The notes: generated by a model not told the origin, from the letters alone. Shown: positions 37,575 to 47,069, numbered from the stretch's first letter. The stretch: 64,000 nucleotides of DNA from an uncultured Bacteroidales bacterium (GCA_902769535.1 CACXPH010000008.1:1-64000); one strand, 5' to 3'. Made by a program: numbers and translations.

Positions 37575-38219
37575 ATGAACAGATATACATTAGGTAAAAT
37601 CGTTAAGTTTTTCTTTCATTTACACTACGACATCCGTGTGACCGATGAGGAATTGTTGCGGGACGAATCCGTGCATCTGGTGCTGCCGAATCATACTGCC
37701 TATATCGACCCGCTCATTCTCTTCAGCGAAGAGTGGTGGCTGCCGATCTGTCCGCTGACGGACGAACTGTTCATGCGGCATTGGTTCTACGGCTATATCC
37801 TCCGCAAAGCGGATGCGATTGAGGTGCCGGATTTGAACAAGAGTGCCATGAGTCGTGAGGAAGGTGCGGCGGTAGCGGGTCAGTTGAGCCGCATCGTGCT
37901 CGACAGTCTCGCGGCCGGCAAGCAGATCTGTTTCTATCCGTCCGGACACGTCAAGACAGTCGATAAGGAGATCATCGGTAACCGCCGTATGGCCTATGAG
38001 GTCTGCCGTGAACTGCCGGACAACGTCCGCGTCATCCTCTGCCGCATGCGCGGGTTGGAAGGCAGCGTGTGGTCCAAGCTGAAACCTAAACAATGGAAAT
38101 GGCGTCGCACGGTGACCCTGCATTTTGAAGACCATACAACCGATGTCCGAACCTGGGCACAGACCCTCACACGCCGTGAGTTCAACGAAAAACTCGAAAA
38201 CTGGTATAATAAAATATAA
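37575..38219 (+). CDS. PlsC-like acyltransferase
   Basis: The 214-residue protein has the H-x4-D acyltransferase motif in LPNHTAYID (near residue 38) and a second motif FYPSGHVKT in place of FPEG. This is typical of glycerolipid acyltransferases acting at the inner membrane, though the changed second motif means the acceptor may differ from lysophosphatidate. It lies alone between the RNA-like region and the sigma-54-type promoter. Confidence 0.75.
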   Translation: MNRYTLGKIVKFFFHLHYDIRVTDEELLRDESVHLVLPNHTAYIDPLILFSEEWWLPICPLTDELFMRHWFYGYILRKADAIEVPDLNKSAMSREEGAAVAGQLSRIVLDSLAAGKQICFYPSGHVKTVDKEIIGNRRMAYEVCRELPDNVRVILCRMRGLEGSVWSKLKPKQWKWRRTVTLHFEDHTTDVRTWAQTLTRREFNEKLENWYNKI

Positions 38220-38244
38220 AAAAATAAAATATAAAGTGTTGCAT

Positions 38245-38261
38245 TTGGCACGCTTTTTGTT
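38245..38261 (+). promoter_or_regulatory. Sigma-54-type promoter of the exporter operon
   Basis: TTGGCACG, four bases, then TTGTT matches the RpoN consensus YTGGCACG-N4-TTGCW except for one base. The GG and G are at the required spacing. The ATG of the lipoprotein is 31 bases on. No TAnnTTTG box is seen here. Confidence 0.6.
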
Positions 38262-38291
38262 ACAACAAATACGGCAAAATAAAACTGAAAA

Positions 38292-38801
38292 ATGAAAAAG
38301 ATATATGTCATTATGTGCAGTGTGTTGGCCTTGGCGCTAACAGCGTGCAATCAGAATGAAGAGGTGAATGCCTTGGTCGGTAATTATACGTACAAAGCAT
38401 CCGGAGTGGTGAACGTGAGCGAAGTGGGTGATATCCATCTAACGCCGGAGACGGGCACGATGTCCCTCACGGATACCGACAAAGAGGACGAGGTGATCAT
38501 GAGTTTTAATCACAACAGCGGCGATGCCTATGAGATCCGCGCCACGGTGACGAAAGACAGTCTGTACGTTCGTCCGATGCATCGTTATTTGGATGTAGAG
38601 GTGTCGCGTGACACGACTGCGCTGGGCACGGTTATCAAGAACAACGAGACCTTCGATATCGAAGTGGCAGGTTCGGGCAAGATGCTGTCCAACGGCAATG
38701 TATCGTTCGTACTCTCTTATTCGGGAAAAGCCCTCAATGATGCTTCTCGCACGCTGAACGGCAAGAATATCATGTTACAATGCAAACGCAATGCGAAATA
38801 A
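38292..38801 (+). CDS. Small lipoprotein heading the exporter operon
   Basis: The 169-residue protein has a signal peptide with lipobox LTAC at residues 16-19, followed by a beta-rich domain (YTYKASGVVNVSEVG, GTMSLTDTDKEDEVIMSF). It may be a calycin-like domain but I cannot confirm this. It overlaps tolC by 11 bases, so it is part of the export system, perhaps as a periplasmic accessory. Confidence 0.7.
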   Translation: MKKIYVIMCSVLALALTACNQNEEVNALVGNYTYKASGVVNVSEVGDIHLTPETGTMSLTDTDKEDEVIMSFNHNSGDAYEIRATVTKDSLYVRPMHRYLDVEVSRDTTALGTVIKNNETFDIEVAGSGKMLSNGNVSFVLSYSGKALNDASRTLNGKNIMLQCKRNAK

Positions 38802-40257
38802 ATTCTATACGCTCATATTGCTAATCGCCGCGGTGCCTTGCGGGGCACGTTCGCTGAACTTGGAGCAGTGCCGTGAGATGGCGTTGAAGGCGACGCAATC
38901 GCAGGCTTCGCAGGAACTCAAGGCGGCTGCCGAGGACAATCGTAAAGCGGCATTAGCGGCAATGTTCCCGCGTGTATCAGCCAATTCGGCCTATTCGTGG
39001 ACCAATGCCAAAATGACACTCCTGCCGTCGGAGATGGATCTGGGCGCAGGTACGGCCATCATCTCGCAGGACGGTTCGAGTCAGTTCTTCTGGGACGAAG
39101 GCTCAGCGATGGGTCAGTTGATCCAGACCAGCAAGGATGTGCCGCTCGTGAGCGATCAGGTACAGGCTTTAGCCGATGCCTCCGGTCAAATGATAGCGGA
39201 CGGTTATCAAAATCTGTACGACCATCTCAACCTCAACACCAAGCATCTGTTCGTGGCGCAGGTGGGTGTGACGCAACCGATCTATGTGGGTGGTCGCTTG
39301 GCTGCACTCTATGACCTGTCAAAACTGGCAGAACAGACTGTCTCGCTGGAGACTGATAAGAAACATGACGATATCATCGTGTCGGTGGACGAAGCCTATT
39401 GGCGCGTGGTGTCCGTTTCGCGTAAACAACAACTGGCGGAGCAGTATTACAACCTCCTTTGCCAACTGGAGAACGATGTCAAAGCGGCATTGGATGAAGG
39501 TCTGGTCACGCAGGCTGACTTGCTCAAAGTGACCACCAAGCGCGGCGAGGCAGAAGTCAAGAAACTGCAGGCAGAGAACGGTCTCGTGCTCTCGAAGATG
39601 GCGCTTGCGCAGGTCTGCGGTTTACCGCTCAACGAACCGATAGAGGTTGATGAGAACGAACTGTCCGAGTCGCTCCTGCAAGACACGGCGGATATCCAAG
39701 CCAGCGTGGAGCAACGTACCGAACTGCAGATGCTGCAGAAAGCCGCAGAGATGGCTAAGGTCAATACACGCCTTATCTCAGCCGGTCTGCAACCGAATAT
39801 CGTGGCCAGCGCCAATTATATCTACTCCAATATCAGCGCCGACAACGGCCTGAACAGCGACTGGAAAGGTAAAGGTTTCTTCACGGCAGGCGTTGTGGTC
39901 AATATACCGATCGTGCATGCGGATGATATCTATCGCCTCAAAGCCGCGAAACATACCGCGCGCGCCGCGCAATTAAAAGAGGAGGAGATGCGTGAACTGC
40001 TCACACTCCAAACCACGCAAGCTACGCAGAAACTGACGGAGGCGCAGCAGAAGATCGTGCTCGCGCGACTCAACCAGAACAACGCGGCTGAAGTGCTTCG
40101 TATGGCGCAGGAGTCCTATGATGCAGGAATGATCACCGCCTCTGAACTCATGCAGGCGCAGACAGCTTGGCTTGCTGCCGCTACCGATCTGGTAGATGCT
40201 GAGGCTGAAGCCAAAACAACGGAAACACAAGTCCGAAAATATTTAGGAAAACTATAA
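38791..40257 (+). CDS. TolC-family outer-membrane efflux protein
   Basis: The 488-residue protein has a signal peptide, then two repeated long-helix halves. LNLEQCREMALKATQSQ opens the first and ARLNQNNAAEVLRMAQESYDAGMITASELMQAQ is the typical second-half signature. TolC proteins form the outer-membrane and periplasmic tunnel of tripartite exporters. It is immediately followed by the HlyD-like adaptor (1 base gap). Confidence 0.92.
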   Translation: MRNKFYTLILLIAAVPCGARSLNLEQCREMALKATQSQASQELKAAAEDNRKAALAAMFPRVSANSAYSWTNAKMTLLPSEMDLGAGTAIISQDGSSQFFWDEGSAMGQLIQTSKDVPLVSDQVQALADASGQMIADGYQNLYDHLNLNTKHLFVAQVGVTQPIYVGGRLAALYDLSKLAEQTVSLETDKKHDDIIVSVDEAYWRVVSVSRKQQLAEQYYNLLCQLENDVKAALDEGLVTQADLLKVTTKRGEAEVKKLQAENGLVLSKMALAQVCGLPLNEPIEVDENELSESLLQDTADIQASVEQRTELQMLQKAAEMAKVNTRLISAGLQPNIVASANYIYSNISADNGLNSDWKGKGFFTAGVVVNIPIVHADDIYRLKAAKHTARAAQLKEEEMRELLTLQTTQATQKLTEAQQKIVLARLNQNNAAEVLRMAQESYDAGMITASELMQAQTAWLAAATDLVDAEAEAKTTETQVRKYLGKL

Positions 40258-40258
40258 G

Positions 40259-41251
40259 ATGAAACATCAAAAAGAAGGAAGTCTACTGTTAGGTCTGATT
40301 GCTCTCCTCACAGTAGTCGTTATTGTTGCGGTCGTAGGTGTACTGGCTCTCCGTCCGGAGAAGACGCTCATCCAGGGTGAAGCGGAAGCTGCCGAATACC
40401 GCGTGTCCGGTAAGGTGCCGGGACGTATCGAGATGTATTTGTACGAAGAAGGCGAGCAGGTCAAGAAGGGTGACACGCTTGTCGTCATCTACTCGCCGGA
40501 AGTGGAGGCTAAGAAAGCCCAGGCACTCGCTGCCCGTGAGATGGCAGAGGCCGTCAACCAGAAGGCCAAGAACGGTGCACAACGAGAGCAGATACAAGGA
40601 GCGTATGAACTCTATCAGAAGGCTAAGGCCGGTGAGGAGATCTATCGCAAGTCCTACGAGCGTGTGCAGCGTCTGTATGAGAAAGGAGTCGTCAGCGCGC
40701 AGAAACGCGACGAGGTAGAGGCGCAGTACAAAGCCGCGGAGGCAACCGTCAAAGCCGCACGAAGTCAGTACCAGATGGCGCTCTCCGGTGCACGGGAGGA
40801 AGACAAAGCTGCGGCGGAGGCACAGGTGGCCAAGGTCGATGGTATCTTGCAGGAAGTAGCGGCTGCTGAAGCGGAGAAATACCTCTTATCGCCTTGCGAC
40901 GGTGAGGTATCGGAACTCTTCCCAAAAGTAGGTGAACTGGTAGGGCAGGGTAGTCCGGTGATGTCTATTGTGGATCTCAACGATGTATGGTTCACGTTCG
41001 CTGTGCGCGAAGATCTGTTGTCGCATTTCCCGATGGGAAGTGTCGTGGAAGTAACCATCCCTGCGCTCGGCACGGACACCAAGTACCCCTTGACCGTCAC
41101 GCACGTCAAAGCGATGGGCACGTATGCTACCTGGCGTTCCACCAAGCAAAATGGCGGATACGACGTCCGCACGTTCGATGTCAAGTGTCGGCCGACAACT
41201 ACTATTCCGAATCTTCGTCCGGGAATGACTGCCTTGATTGCTGAAAAGTGA
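40259..41251 (+). CDS. HlyD-family membrane fusion protein
   Basis: The 330-residue adaptor has one N-terminal membrane segment (about residues 9-31), a split lipoyl domain (VSGKVPGRIEMYLYEEGEQV and SPCDGEVSELFPKVGELV) around a long coiled coil (about 85-200), and a beta-barrel region. It resembles YbhG/EmrA-type adaptors that join an inner-membrane pump to TolC. The stop overlaps the next start (GTGA). Confidence 0.92.
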   Translation: MKHQKEGSLLLGLIALLTVVVIVAVVGVLALRPEKTLIQGEAEAAEYRVSGKVPGRIEMYLYEEGEQVKKGDTLVVIYSPEVEAKKAQALAAREMAEAVNQKAKNGAQREQIQGAYELYQKAKAGEEIYRKSYERVQRLYEKGVVSAQKRDEVEAQYKAAEATVKAARSQYQMALSGAREEDKAAAEAQVAKVDGILQEVAAAEAEKYLLSPCDGEVSELFPKVGELVGQGSPVMSIVDLNDVWFTFAVREDLLSHFPMGSVVEVTIPALGTDTKYPLTVTHVKAMGTYATWRSTKQNGGYDVRTFDVKCRPTTTIPNLRPGMTALIAEK

Positions 41252-42423
41252 AAATTATTTTTCTTAATATTTGGCGAGTGCTGCAGCGTGAGTTGCACAT
41301 GATGTTCGCGCGGCCGTTGTACATCTTCGCTTCGGTCGGCGTGATGCTGCTCTCGACCTTCTTCTTCCTCACGCTGATGAAAGGCGGTACGGCAGAAAAC
41401 ATGCCCGTGGCGGTGGTGGATCTCGACCAGACCTCTATCTCGCGTCGTCTGATCCACGAGATGCAGGCTACCCCTTCGGTGGATATACAGCTCATCACGA
41501 ACTCCTATCCCGAGGCACGTTTGGCCATGCAGCAGGGGAAGATATACGGTATCTTCGTCATCCCCGAAGGCTTCTACAGTGACTTGGTGGCGTTCAAACG
41601 TCCGCAGATGGACTTTTATGTGACCAACGCCTATACCGTCGGTGGCAACACCGCCTACAAGCAGATGCTGACGATGGTCAACCTCACCTCCGGTGCGTTC
41701 CAGCGCGAGGTGCTGCGCAAGAAAGGCCTGACGGACGATATCATTATGCATCGTATCCAACCCCTCGCCATCGAGGGACACATGGTGGCGAATCCGTGGG
41801 GTAACTATTCGGTTTATCTGGTAAGCACCATCCTGCCCGGTATCTTAGGGCTCATCTGCTTGATGCTGACGATCTTCGCCATAGGTTTTGAACTCAAGAT
41901 GCGTACCTCCCATGCCTGGCTCCGTGCCGCAGGAGGTAACTACACCGTTGCGATGATAGGTAAGTTAATTCCGTACACGGTGATGTACCTCATCCTCGGC
42001 GTCGGTTGTCATCTGATTATGTACCGTTTTGCGGGCTTTCCCGTATATGGCAGTACGGCGCGACTGATGTTCGGTATGATGCTCTTTATCTTTGCCATGG
42101 AAGCCTTAGGTATCACCTTCATCGGACTCCTTCCTACCTTACGCGACGCCCTGTCCATCGGTGCTTTGTACTCGATGTTAGGTTTCTCGTTATCCGGCTT
42201 TACGTACCCGCAGATGGCGATGTTACCGCCGGTCAAAGCCCTCTCGTATATGGAGCCGCTGCGGCATTACTACCTCATTTATGTGAACGAAGCCCTGATG
42301 GGTGCCCCGGTGGAAAACAGCATCCCATATATGTTGGCCTTAACGCTCTTTATGGTGGCTTCTTTGTGTGTGGCTCCTCGTTTGCATCGTGCACTTGTTT
42401 ATTGGAATTATCCGCTGAAGTAA
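41248..42423 (+). CDS. ABC-2 type exporter permease, first
   Basis: The 391-residue membrane protein has one N-terminal segment, a large periplasmic domain (about 45-190, including MPVAVVDLDQTSISR), then five segments, as in YbhS/YbhR-type ABC-2 permeases. It starts with GTG, overlapping the adaptor stop by 4 bases. No ATP-binding subunit is encoded in this operon. Confidence 0.88.
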   Translation: MKIIFLNIWRVLQRELHMMFARPLYIFASVGVMLLSTFFFLTLMKGGTAENMPVAVVDLDQTSISRRLIHEMQATPSVDIQLITNSYPEARLAMQQGKIYGIFVIPEGFYSDLVAFKRPQMDFYVTNAYTVGGNTAYKQMLTMVNLTSGAFQREVLRKKGLTDDIIMHRIQPLAIEGHMVANPWGNYSVYLVSTILPGILGLICLMLTIFAIGFELKMRTSHAWLRAAGGNYTVAMIGKLIPYTVMYLILGVGCHLIMYRFAGFPVYGSTARLMFGMMLFIFAMEALGITFIGLLPTLRDALSIGALYSMLGFSLSGFTYPQMAMLPPVKALSYMEPLRHYYLIYVNEALMGAPVENSIPYMLALTLFMVASLCVAPRLHRALVYWNYPLK

Positions 42424-42460
42424 AGTTGAAAGTTGAAAGTTGAAAGTTGAAAGTTGAAAG
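42424..42460. repeat. AGTTGAA tandem repeat between the permeases
   Basis: The 7-base unit AGTTGAA is repeated five times between the two permease genes, ending at the ATG of the second. A related AGTTGAAAATT form encodes part of the AmpG-like transporter at 21321-21345. Confidence 0.85.
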
Positions 42461-43615
42461 ATGTCCGAGTTTCAATATCCGATAGTAAAAGCCTTTGTTT
42501 CCGAGTTACAGCGAATCTTTCGTGACCCGGGTGTGACGGTCATTTTCATCGTCGCGACCCTTGCGTACCCCTTGATCTACAAAGCCATTTACTGGAACGA
42601 GCAGATCACGAATGTACCGGTGGCGGTAGTGGACCTCAGTGACAGTCCGCAGAGTAGGGAGTTTCTCCATCGATGGAATGCGGCGCCGGATATACGACTT
42701 ACGCATACCTGTACTTCAATGGCAGAGGCGGAACAACTGCTGCGGGACCAGAAAGTACACGGCATCATCTATTTCCCGCGGGATTTTGCGCGACAGTTGG
42801 CGGACCCGCTCGGGCAGGCACATATATCGCTGTACTGCGATATGTCGTCTTTCCTCTACATGAAAGCGATCTACCTCAGTTGCAATCAAGTCATGCTGGA
42901 GTCGATGCGGAACATCCAGATTGACCGGTACGAGCAGATGGGAGTGGATAAGAACTTCGCTTGGGCACTGGTGCAGGACGCACCGTACACGGAGACAGCA
43001 CTCTTTACGCCTACCGGCGGATACGGTTCGTTCCTTATTCCGGCGGTGCTGGTACTGATCCTTCATCAGACCCTTTTCTTTGGCATTTGTATGCTCGGCG
43101 GTACGGCACGTGAAGAGAACGAAGAGAGCTATACGTTTGCTTCGCTGATCGGTCGGGCAGGGGCTTGTTTCACCATCTATTACGCCCTCGCGGCGATCCT
43201 GCTCGGTTTCTTCCCGCGGCTGTTCAATCTCCCGCATATCGGTTCGATAGGCGATGTGTTGCTGCTGATCGTACCGTATATTTTGGCGATTATCTTCTTC
43301 TCGCTCTGTGTGTCGGTCTTCATTCGCAATCGCGAGTCAGGCCTGGTGCTGCTTATCTCATCGTCTCTGATCTTCCTCTTCATGGCCGGTATCTCGTGGC
43401 CCAAAGAGATGATCCCGGATGCCTGGTGGTACATCGCCTGCTGCATCCCTTATACCCACGGTGCACACGCTTTCATTCATATCAATTCGATGGGAGCGTC
43501 CCTGGCTGCTACCGCCACGGAGTACATCGCCCTGTGGATCCTCACGGGTGTTTATTTTGTGTTAGCCTGCGGACTCTTTTATATCCGCCGCAAACATCTG
43601 AATACTGAAAACTGA
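42461..43615 (+). CDS. ABC-2 type exporter permease, second
   Basis: The 384-residue protein has the same layout as the preceding gene (N-terminal segment, periplasmic domain with VPVAVVDLSDSPQSREFL, then about five segments). The two are paralogues and likely form a heterodimeric channel. Its last codons and stop (HLNTEN) lie in an AATACTGAAAACTGA repeat shared with folC and the CotH gene. It converges on serB with 7 bases between. Confidence 0.88.
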   Translation: MSEFQYPIVKAFVSELQRIFRDPGVTVIFIVATLAYPLIYKAIYWNEQITNVPVAVVDLSDSPQSREFLHRWNAAPDIRLTHTCTSMAEAEQLLRDQKVHGIIYFPRDFARQLADPLGQAHISLYCDMSSFLYMKAIYLSCNQVMLESMRNIQIDRYEQMGVDKNFAWALVQDAPYTETALFTPTGGYGSFLIPAVLVLILHQTLFFGICMLGGTAREENEESYTFASLIGRAGACFTIYYALAAILLGFFPRLFNLPHIGSIGDVLLLIVPYILAIIFFSLCVSVFIRNRESGLVLLISSSLIFLFMAGISWPKEMIPDAWWYIACCIPYTHGAHAFIHINSMGASLAATATEYIALWILTGVYFVLACGLFYIRRKHLNTEN

Positions 43616-43622
43616 ACGCTGA

Positions 43623-44837
43623 CTACTTTAAAAATGCGTCGCGGAATCCAAGGAAGTACAGAATACCGTCCAGACCGACCGTTGAGATGGCCTGACGTGC
43701 ACTCTCTTTCACTTTGGGTTTGGCGTGGAACGCGATTCCCAGACCTGCCTTACCCAGCATATTCAGATCGTTAGCTCCGTCACCCACAGCAATCACCTGT
43801 GCCAGGTCGATGTGTTCTACCTGCGCGATCAGTTCGAGCAGTTCCGCCTTACGCTTGGCATCGACCACATCGCCTATATACCGACCGGTGAACTTACCGT
43901 CCTCTTCCTCCAACTCGTTCGCATACACATAATCGACCCCGAAGCGTTGCTGCAGGTATTTGCCTACGAACGTGAAACCACCACTGAGGATAGCGATCTT
44001 AAAGCCGCATTTCTTGAGCACGCTGAACAACCTATCTGCACCTTCAGTGATCGGTAGATGGTCGATGATATCTTGCTTGGCACTCACATCCAGACCCTTT
44101 AATAACGCACACCTGCGCGTGAAACTCTCCTTGAAATCAATCTCTCCACGCATCGCGGACAGCGTGATGTCTCGTACCTGCTGACCTACGCCGGCACGCT
44201 CTGCCAACTCATCAATGACCTCCGTCTGGATGAACGTCGAGTCCATGTCCACGCAGATCAATCGTCTGTTGCGGCGGAACATATCATCGCGTTGGAACGA
44301 TATATCGATGCCTTCTTCGCGCGATACCTCCATCAATTCGCGTTGCAACGCCTCGCGGTCGGGTAGGTTACCGCGCAGCGAGAACTCAATACAACTATGC
44401 CGTTTCTCCACCGGTATCTCTACATTCGGTCGGTCACTCAGACGCAGTATATTATCGATATTCAACTTACGCTCTGCCATCAGCGCCGTCACGCGGGCTA
44501 TATGGCGCGCATTGATCTCACGTGCCAAAAGCGTTACTACCCAGCGCTCCTGTTGTTGACGACCAACCCACGCCGCGTATTCCTCTTCGCTCAACGGTGT
44601 GAAACGAACGATCATCTCCAGACGCGAACAACAGAACAGCACTTCCTTGATCATCTCGCCGCTCTTCGATGCGTCCTCCACACGAATGAGGATACTCAGG
44701 TTCAACTGATGATGCAGATTCGACTGACCGATGTCTTGTACAAACGCACCGTATTTGCCCAACACTTCCGTTACTGCGGATGTCACACCCGGCTTATCAA
44801 AACCGATGATGTTAATCAAGATAAACTCACGCTCCAT
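43623..44837 (-). CDS. serB: Phosphoserine phosphatase with N-terminal ACT domains
   Basis: The 404-residue protein has two ACT-like domains (about 1-80 and 97-180) followed by a HAD phosphatase with VDMDSTFIQTE (motif I, DMDST at 197-201), LSGGF (motif II) and VGDGANDLNML (motif IV). It makes serine from phosphoserine. The ACT domains suggest amino-acid control. It is near cysE and cysK, which use serine. A consensus minus-strand promoter lies at 44862-44892. Confidence 0.96.
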   Translation of the reverse strand: MEREFILINIIGFDKPGVTSAVTEVLGKYGAFVQDIGQSNLHHQLNLSILIRVEDASKSGEMIKEVLFCCSRLEMIVRFTPLSEEEYAAWVGRQQQERWVVTLLAREINARHIARVTALMAERKLNIDNILRLSDRPNVEIPVEKRHSCIEFSLRGNLPDREALQRELMEVSREEGIDISFQRDDMFRRNRRLICVDMDSTFIQTEVIDELAERAGVGQQVRDITLSAMRGEIDFKESFTRRCALLKGLDVSAKQDIIDHLPITEGADRLFSVLKKCGFKIAILSGGFTFVGKYLQQRFGVDYVYANELEEEDGKFTGRYIGDVVDAKRKAELLELIAQVEHIDLAQVIAVGDGANDLNMLGKAGLGIAFHAKPKVKESARQAISTVGLDGILYFLGFRDAFLK

Positions 44838-44861
44838 GGAACTATTTACTCAAATTTGGCG

Positions 44862-44892
44862 CAAAGATACTATTTTTTTTGCACATGTCCAA
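44862..44892 (-). promoter_or_regulatory. Promoter of serB
   Basis: On the minus strand TTG (44890-44892), 20 bases, TATCTTTG (44862-44869). It is divergent from the promoter at 44920-44950. Confidence 0.78.
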
Positions 44893-44919
44893 AAATTAGT
44901 AAAATTTTATCGCGATTAC

Positions 44920-44950
44920 TTGTGTAATTAGAAAATTTTTACTAATTTTG
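44920..44950 (+). promoter_or_regulatory. Promoter of the C_GCAxxG_C_C-cysK-cysE cluster
   Basis: TTG (44920-44922), 20 bases, TAATTTTG (44943-44950), followed by the palindromic start region TTTTGC-GCC-GCAAAA. Confidence 0.8.
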
Positions 44951-44969
44951 CGCCGCAAAATTGTTGAAA

Positions 44970-45455
44970 ATGACAGAACAAGACATTGAGAAACGGGCAC
45001 AACGTGCCGTGGAACTCTTCAAACAAGGTTTTAATTGCAGTCAGGCTGTTTTTACATCTTGCGCGGACTTATACGGTATCGAGGACGAACAACTGGCGCT
45101 TCGTCTCTCCGCTTCTTTTGGCGGAGGCATGGGTCGCATGCGCCTCGTCTGTGGTGCGGCTTCCGGCATGTTTATGCTTGCCGGTCTGCAAAACGGTTCC
45201 TGTACGCCGCACGACAACGACGGTAAGATGGCCAATTATGCCTTCGTGCAGCAGTTAGCAGGTGAGTTCAAAGCCAAGTACGGCAGTCTCATCTGTGCCG
45301 AACTCTTAGGATTAGCGCCCAAAGGACAATGTAACGTTCAACTCGACATGGATCCTCGCCCGGCCGACCGCACGCCCGAGTATTACGAAAAACGTCCCTG
45401 CCCGGAGATGATCGCCGAGGCAGTACGTATTTACCTGGGGAAAATTAAAAATTAA
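44970..45455 (+). CDS. C_GCAxxG_C_C family putative redox protein
   Basis: The 161-residue protein carries the family Cys pattern: FNCSQAVFTSCADLY, VCGAASGMFMLAG (the CGAxxG box), then single Cys in GSLICAELLG, GQCNVQ and RPCPEMI. Members are thought to be redox or metal proteins of unknown role. The start ATG at 44970 fits the promoter. The last residues (GKIKN) and the stop are made by AAATTAA repeats that run to 45476. It heads the cysteine synthesis genes. Confidence 0.85.
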   Translation: MTEQDIEKRAQRAVELFKQGFNCSQAVFTSCADLYGIEDEQLALRLSASFGGGMGRMRLVCGAASGMFMLAGLQNGSCTPHDNDGKMANYAFVQQLAGEFKAKYGSLICAELLGLAPKGQCNVQLDMDPRPADRTPEYYEKRPCPEMIAEAVRIYLGKIKN

Positions 45456-45476
45456 AAATTAAGAATTAAGAATTAT
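45437..45476. repeat. AAATTAA/GAATTAA tandem repeat
   Basis: Five units of about 7 bases (AAATTAA, AGAATTA) span the end of the upstream gene and the whole gap to cysK. One unit supplies the stop codon. Confidence 0.8.
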
Positions 45477-46373
45477 ATGATCGTACAAAATCTGATAGAA
45501 CTGATCGGCAAAACGCCGATGTTGGAAATACCGGCAGGTCAAGCGCGGCTGCTCCTCAAATTGGAGCGCTTTAATCCCGGTGGTTCGGTCAAAGACCGTA
45601 CGGCGCTGGCTATGATTGAAGACGCGGAGCAACGCGGACTGCTAACCGCAGGCGGCACGATCATCGAACCCACCAGTGGCAACACCGGTGTCGGTCTTGC
45701 GTGGATAGGTCGTCTCAAAGGTTATCGCGTCATTCTTACCATGCCGGACACAATGTCTGTAGAACGCCGTAACTTGTTAGCCGTTTACGGTGCAGAATTG
45801 GTGCTTACACCCGGTGTACAGGGTATGAAAGGTGCGATTACCAAAGCGGAAGAACTGCAAGCTGCCACGCCGAATAGTATCATCTTAGGCCAGTTCACGA
45901 ATCCCGCGAATCCGGCTATCCATTATGCCACCACCGGACAAGAGATCTGGGAAGACACCGAAGGCAGCGTCGATGTCTTTGTCGCCGGAGTCGGCACAGG
46001 TGGCACCGTCAGTGGAGTAGGGCGTGCACTCAAAGAACACAACCTCGCGGTGGAGATCATCGCCGTAGAACCCGCTTCGTCACCCGTCCTGTCCGGAGGA
46101 AACCCCGGTCTGCATAAAATTCAAGGCATAGGTGCCGGTTTCATTCCCGAGACCTACCAAGGCGGATATATTGACCGTGTGCTGACCGTGACGAATGAAG
46201 AGGCTTTGGCTGCTGCAAAACAACTGGCTACCCAATATGGTCTGCTGGTCGGCATCTCGTCCGGCGCTGCCTTCCATGCCGCCTACCAACTGGCACAACA
46301 ACCCGAATATGCCGGACGAACCATCGTGGCTCTCTTGCCCGACACCGGCGAAAGATACTTAAGTATATTATGA
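45477..46373 (+). CDS. cysK: Cysteine synthase (O-acetylserine sulfhydrylase)
   Basis: The 298-residue PLP enzyme makes cysteine from O-acetylserine and sulfide. The PLP lysine is in NPGGSVKDRTA, the phosphate loop is TSGNTG, and GVGTGGTVSGVG and SSGAAFHAA are intact. It overlaps cysE by 4 bases, a classical pairing of the two enzymes of the pathway. Confidence 0.95.
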   Translation: MIVQNLIELIGKTPMLEIPAGQARLLLKLERFNPGGSVKDRTALAMIEDAEQRGLLTAGGTIIEPTSGNTGVGLAWIGRLKGYRVILTMPDTMSVERRNLLAVYGAELVLTPGVQGMKGAITKAEELQAATPNSIILGQFTNPANPAIHYATTGQEIWEDTEGSVDVFVAGVGTGGTVSGVGRALKEHNLAVEIIAVEPASSPVLSGGNPGLHKIQGIGAGFIPETYQGGYIDRVLTVTNEEALAAAKQLATQYGLLVGISSGAAFHAAYQLAQQPEYAGRTIVALLPDTGERYLSIL

Positions 46374-47056
46374 TAAAAGTACCAACCATTACTCAACTCA
46401 AACAACTCGTCCTGCATCTGCAGGGAGAGATCTTCCCGGAGTATTATCCGGCGGTGGAGCGACCCAAGAGTCTTTGTCTTCCGGACGAGTTCTGGGCGCA
46501 GATACCCGAAATAAAACGGCTCATCAACACCGATGTGGACGCGGTGCTGCATAACGACCCTGCGGTCACCGACAGAGGAGAAGTCATCCTCTCGTATCCC
46601 CTGCAGTATGCGATGATTCATTATCGCGCGGCGCACGCGTTATACCAATTAGGAGTGCCGCGTATTCCACGAATGTTGACCGAACTGGCACATAGCCGAA
46701 CCGGTATCGACATCCATCCTGCCGCACAGATTGGTGACCATTTCTGCATAGACCATGGCACAGGTGTCGTCATCGGCGAGACCACAATCATCGGTTCGCA
46801 TGTCGTTTTGTATCAGGGAGTTACGCTTGGTGCCAAGAACTTCGAATATGACGAAGAAGGTCGACCCAAAGACCTGCCGCGTCACCCGATTCTCGAAGAC
46901 CATGTGACCGTCTATTCGAACACCTCTATCCTCGGCCGTGTGCGCATAGGACATGATACGGTCATAGGCGGTAACGTTTGGCTCACCCAAGATGTGCCGG
47001 CTAACAGCATTGTGCTGCAAAGTACTCCTGAAATACGAATAAAGAACAAAATTTGA
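46370..47056 (+). CDS. cysE: Serine O-acetyltransferase
   Basis: The 228-residue enzyme has a helical N-terminal domain and a left-handed beta-helix of hexapeptide repeats (GIDIHPAAQIGDHFCIDHGT, VVIGETTIIGSHVVLYQGVT) with the active-site His in the DHGTGVVIGE loop. It makes O-acetylserine for CysK. The C-terminus is short and ends IRIKNKI. Confidence 0.93.
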   Translation: MIKVPTITQLKQLVLHLQGEIFPEYYPAVERPKSLCLPDEFWAQIPEIKRLINTDVDAVLHNDPAVTDRGEVILSYPLQYAMIHYRAAHALYQLGVPRIPRMLTELAHSRTGIDIHPAAQIGDHFCIDHGTGVVIGETTIIGSHVVLYQGVTLGAKNFEYDEEGRPKDLPRHPILEDHVTVYSNTSILGRVRIGHDTVIGGNVWLTQDVPANSIVLQSTPEIRIKNKI

Positions 47057-47069
47057 AGATTTGCTTTCA

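Noticed and set aside
34127..38219. Integrated prophage or conjugative element
   Set aside because: No integrase, capsid, relaxase or transfer gene was seen. The patch is only suggestive because of the repeats and unknown genes.
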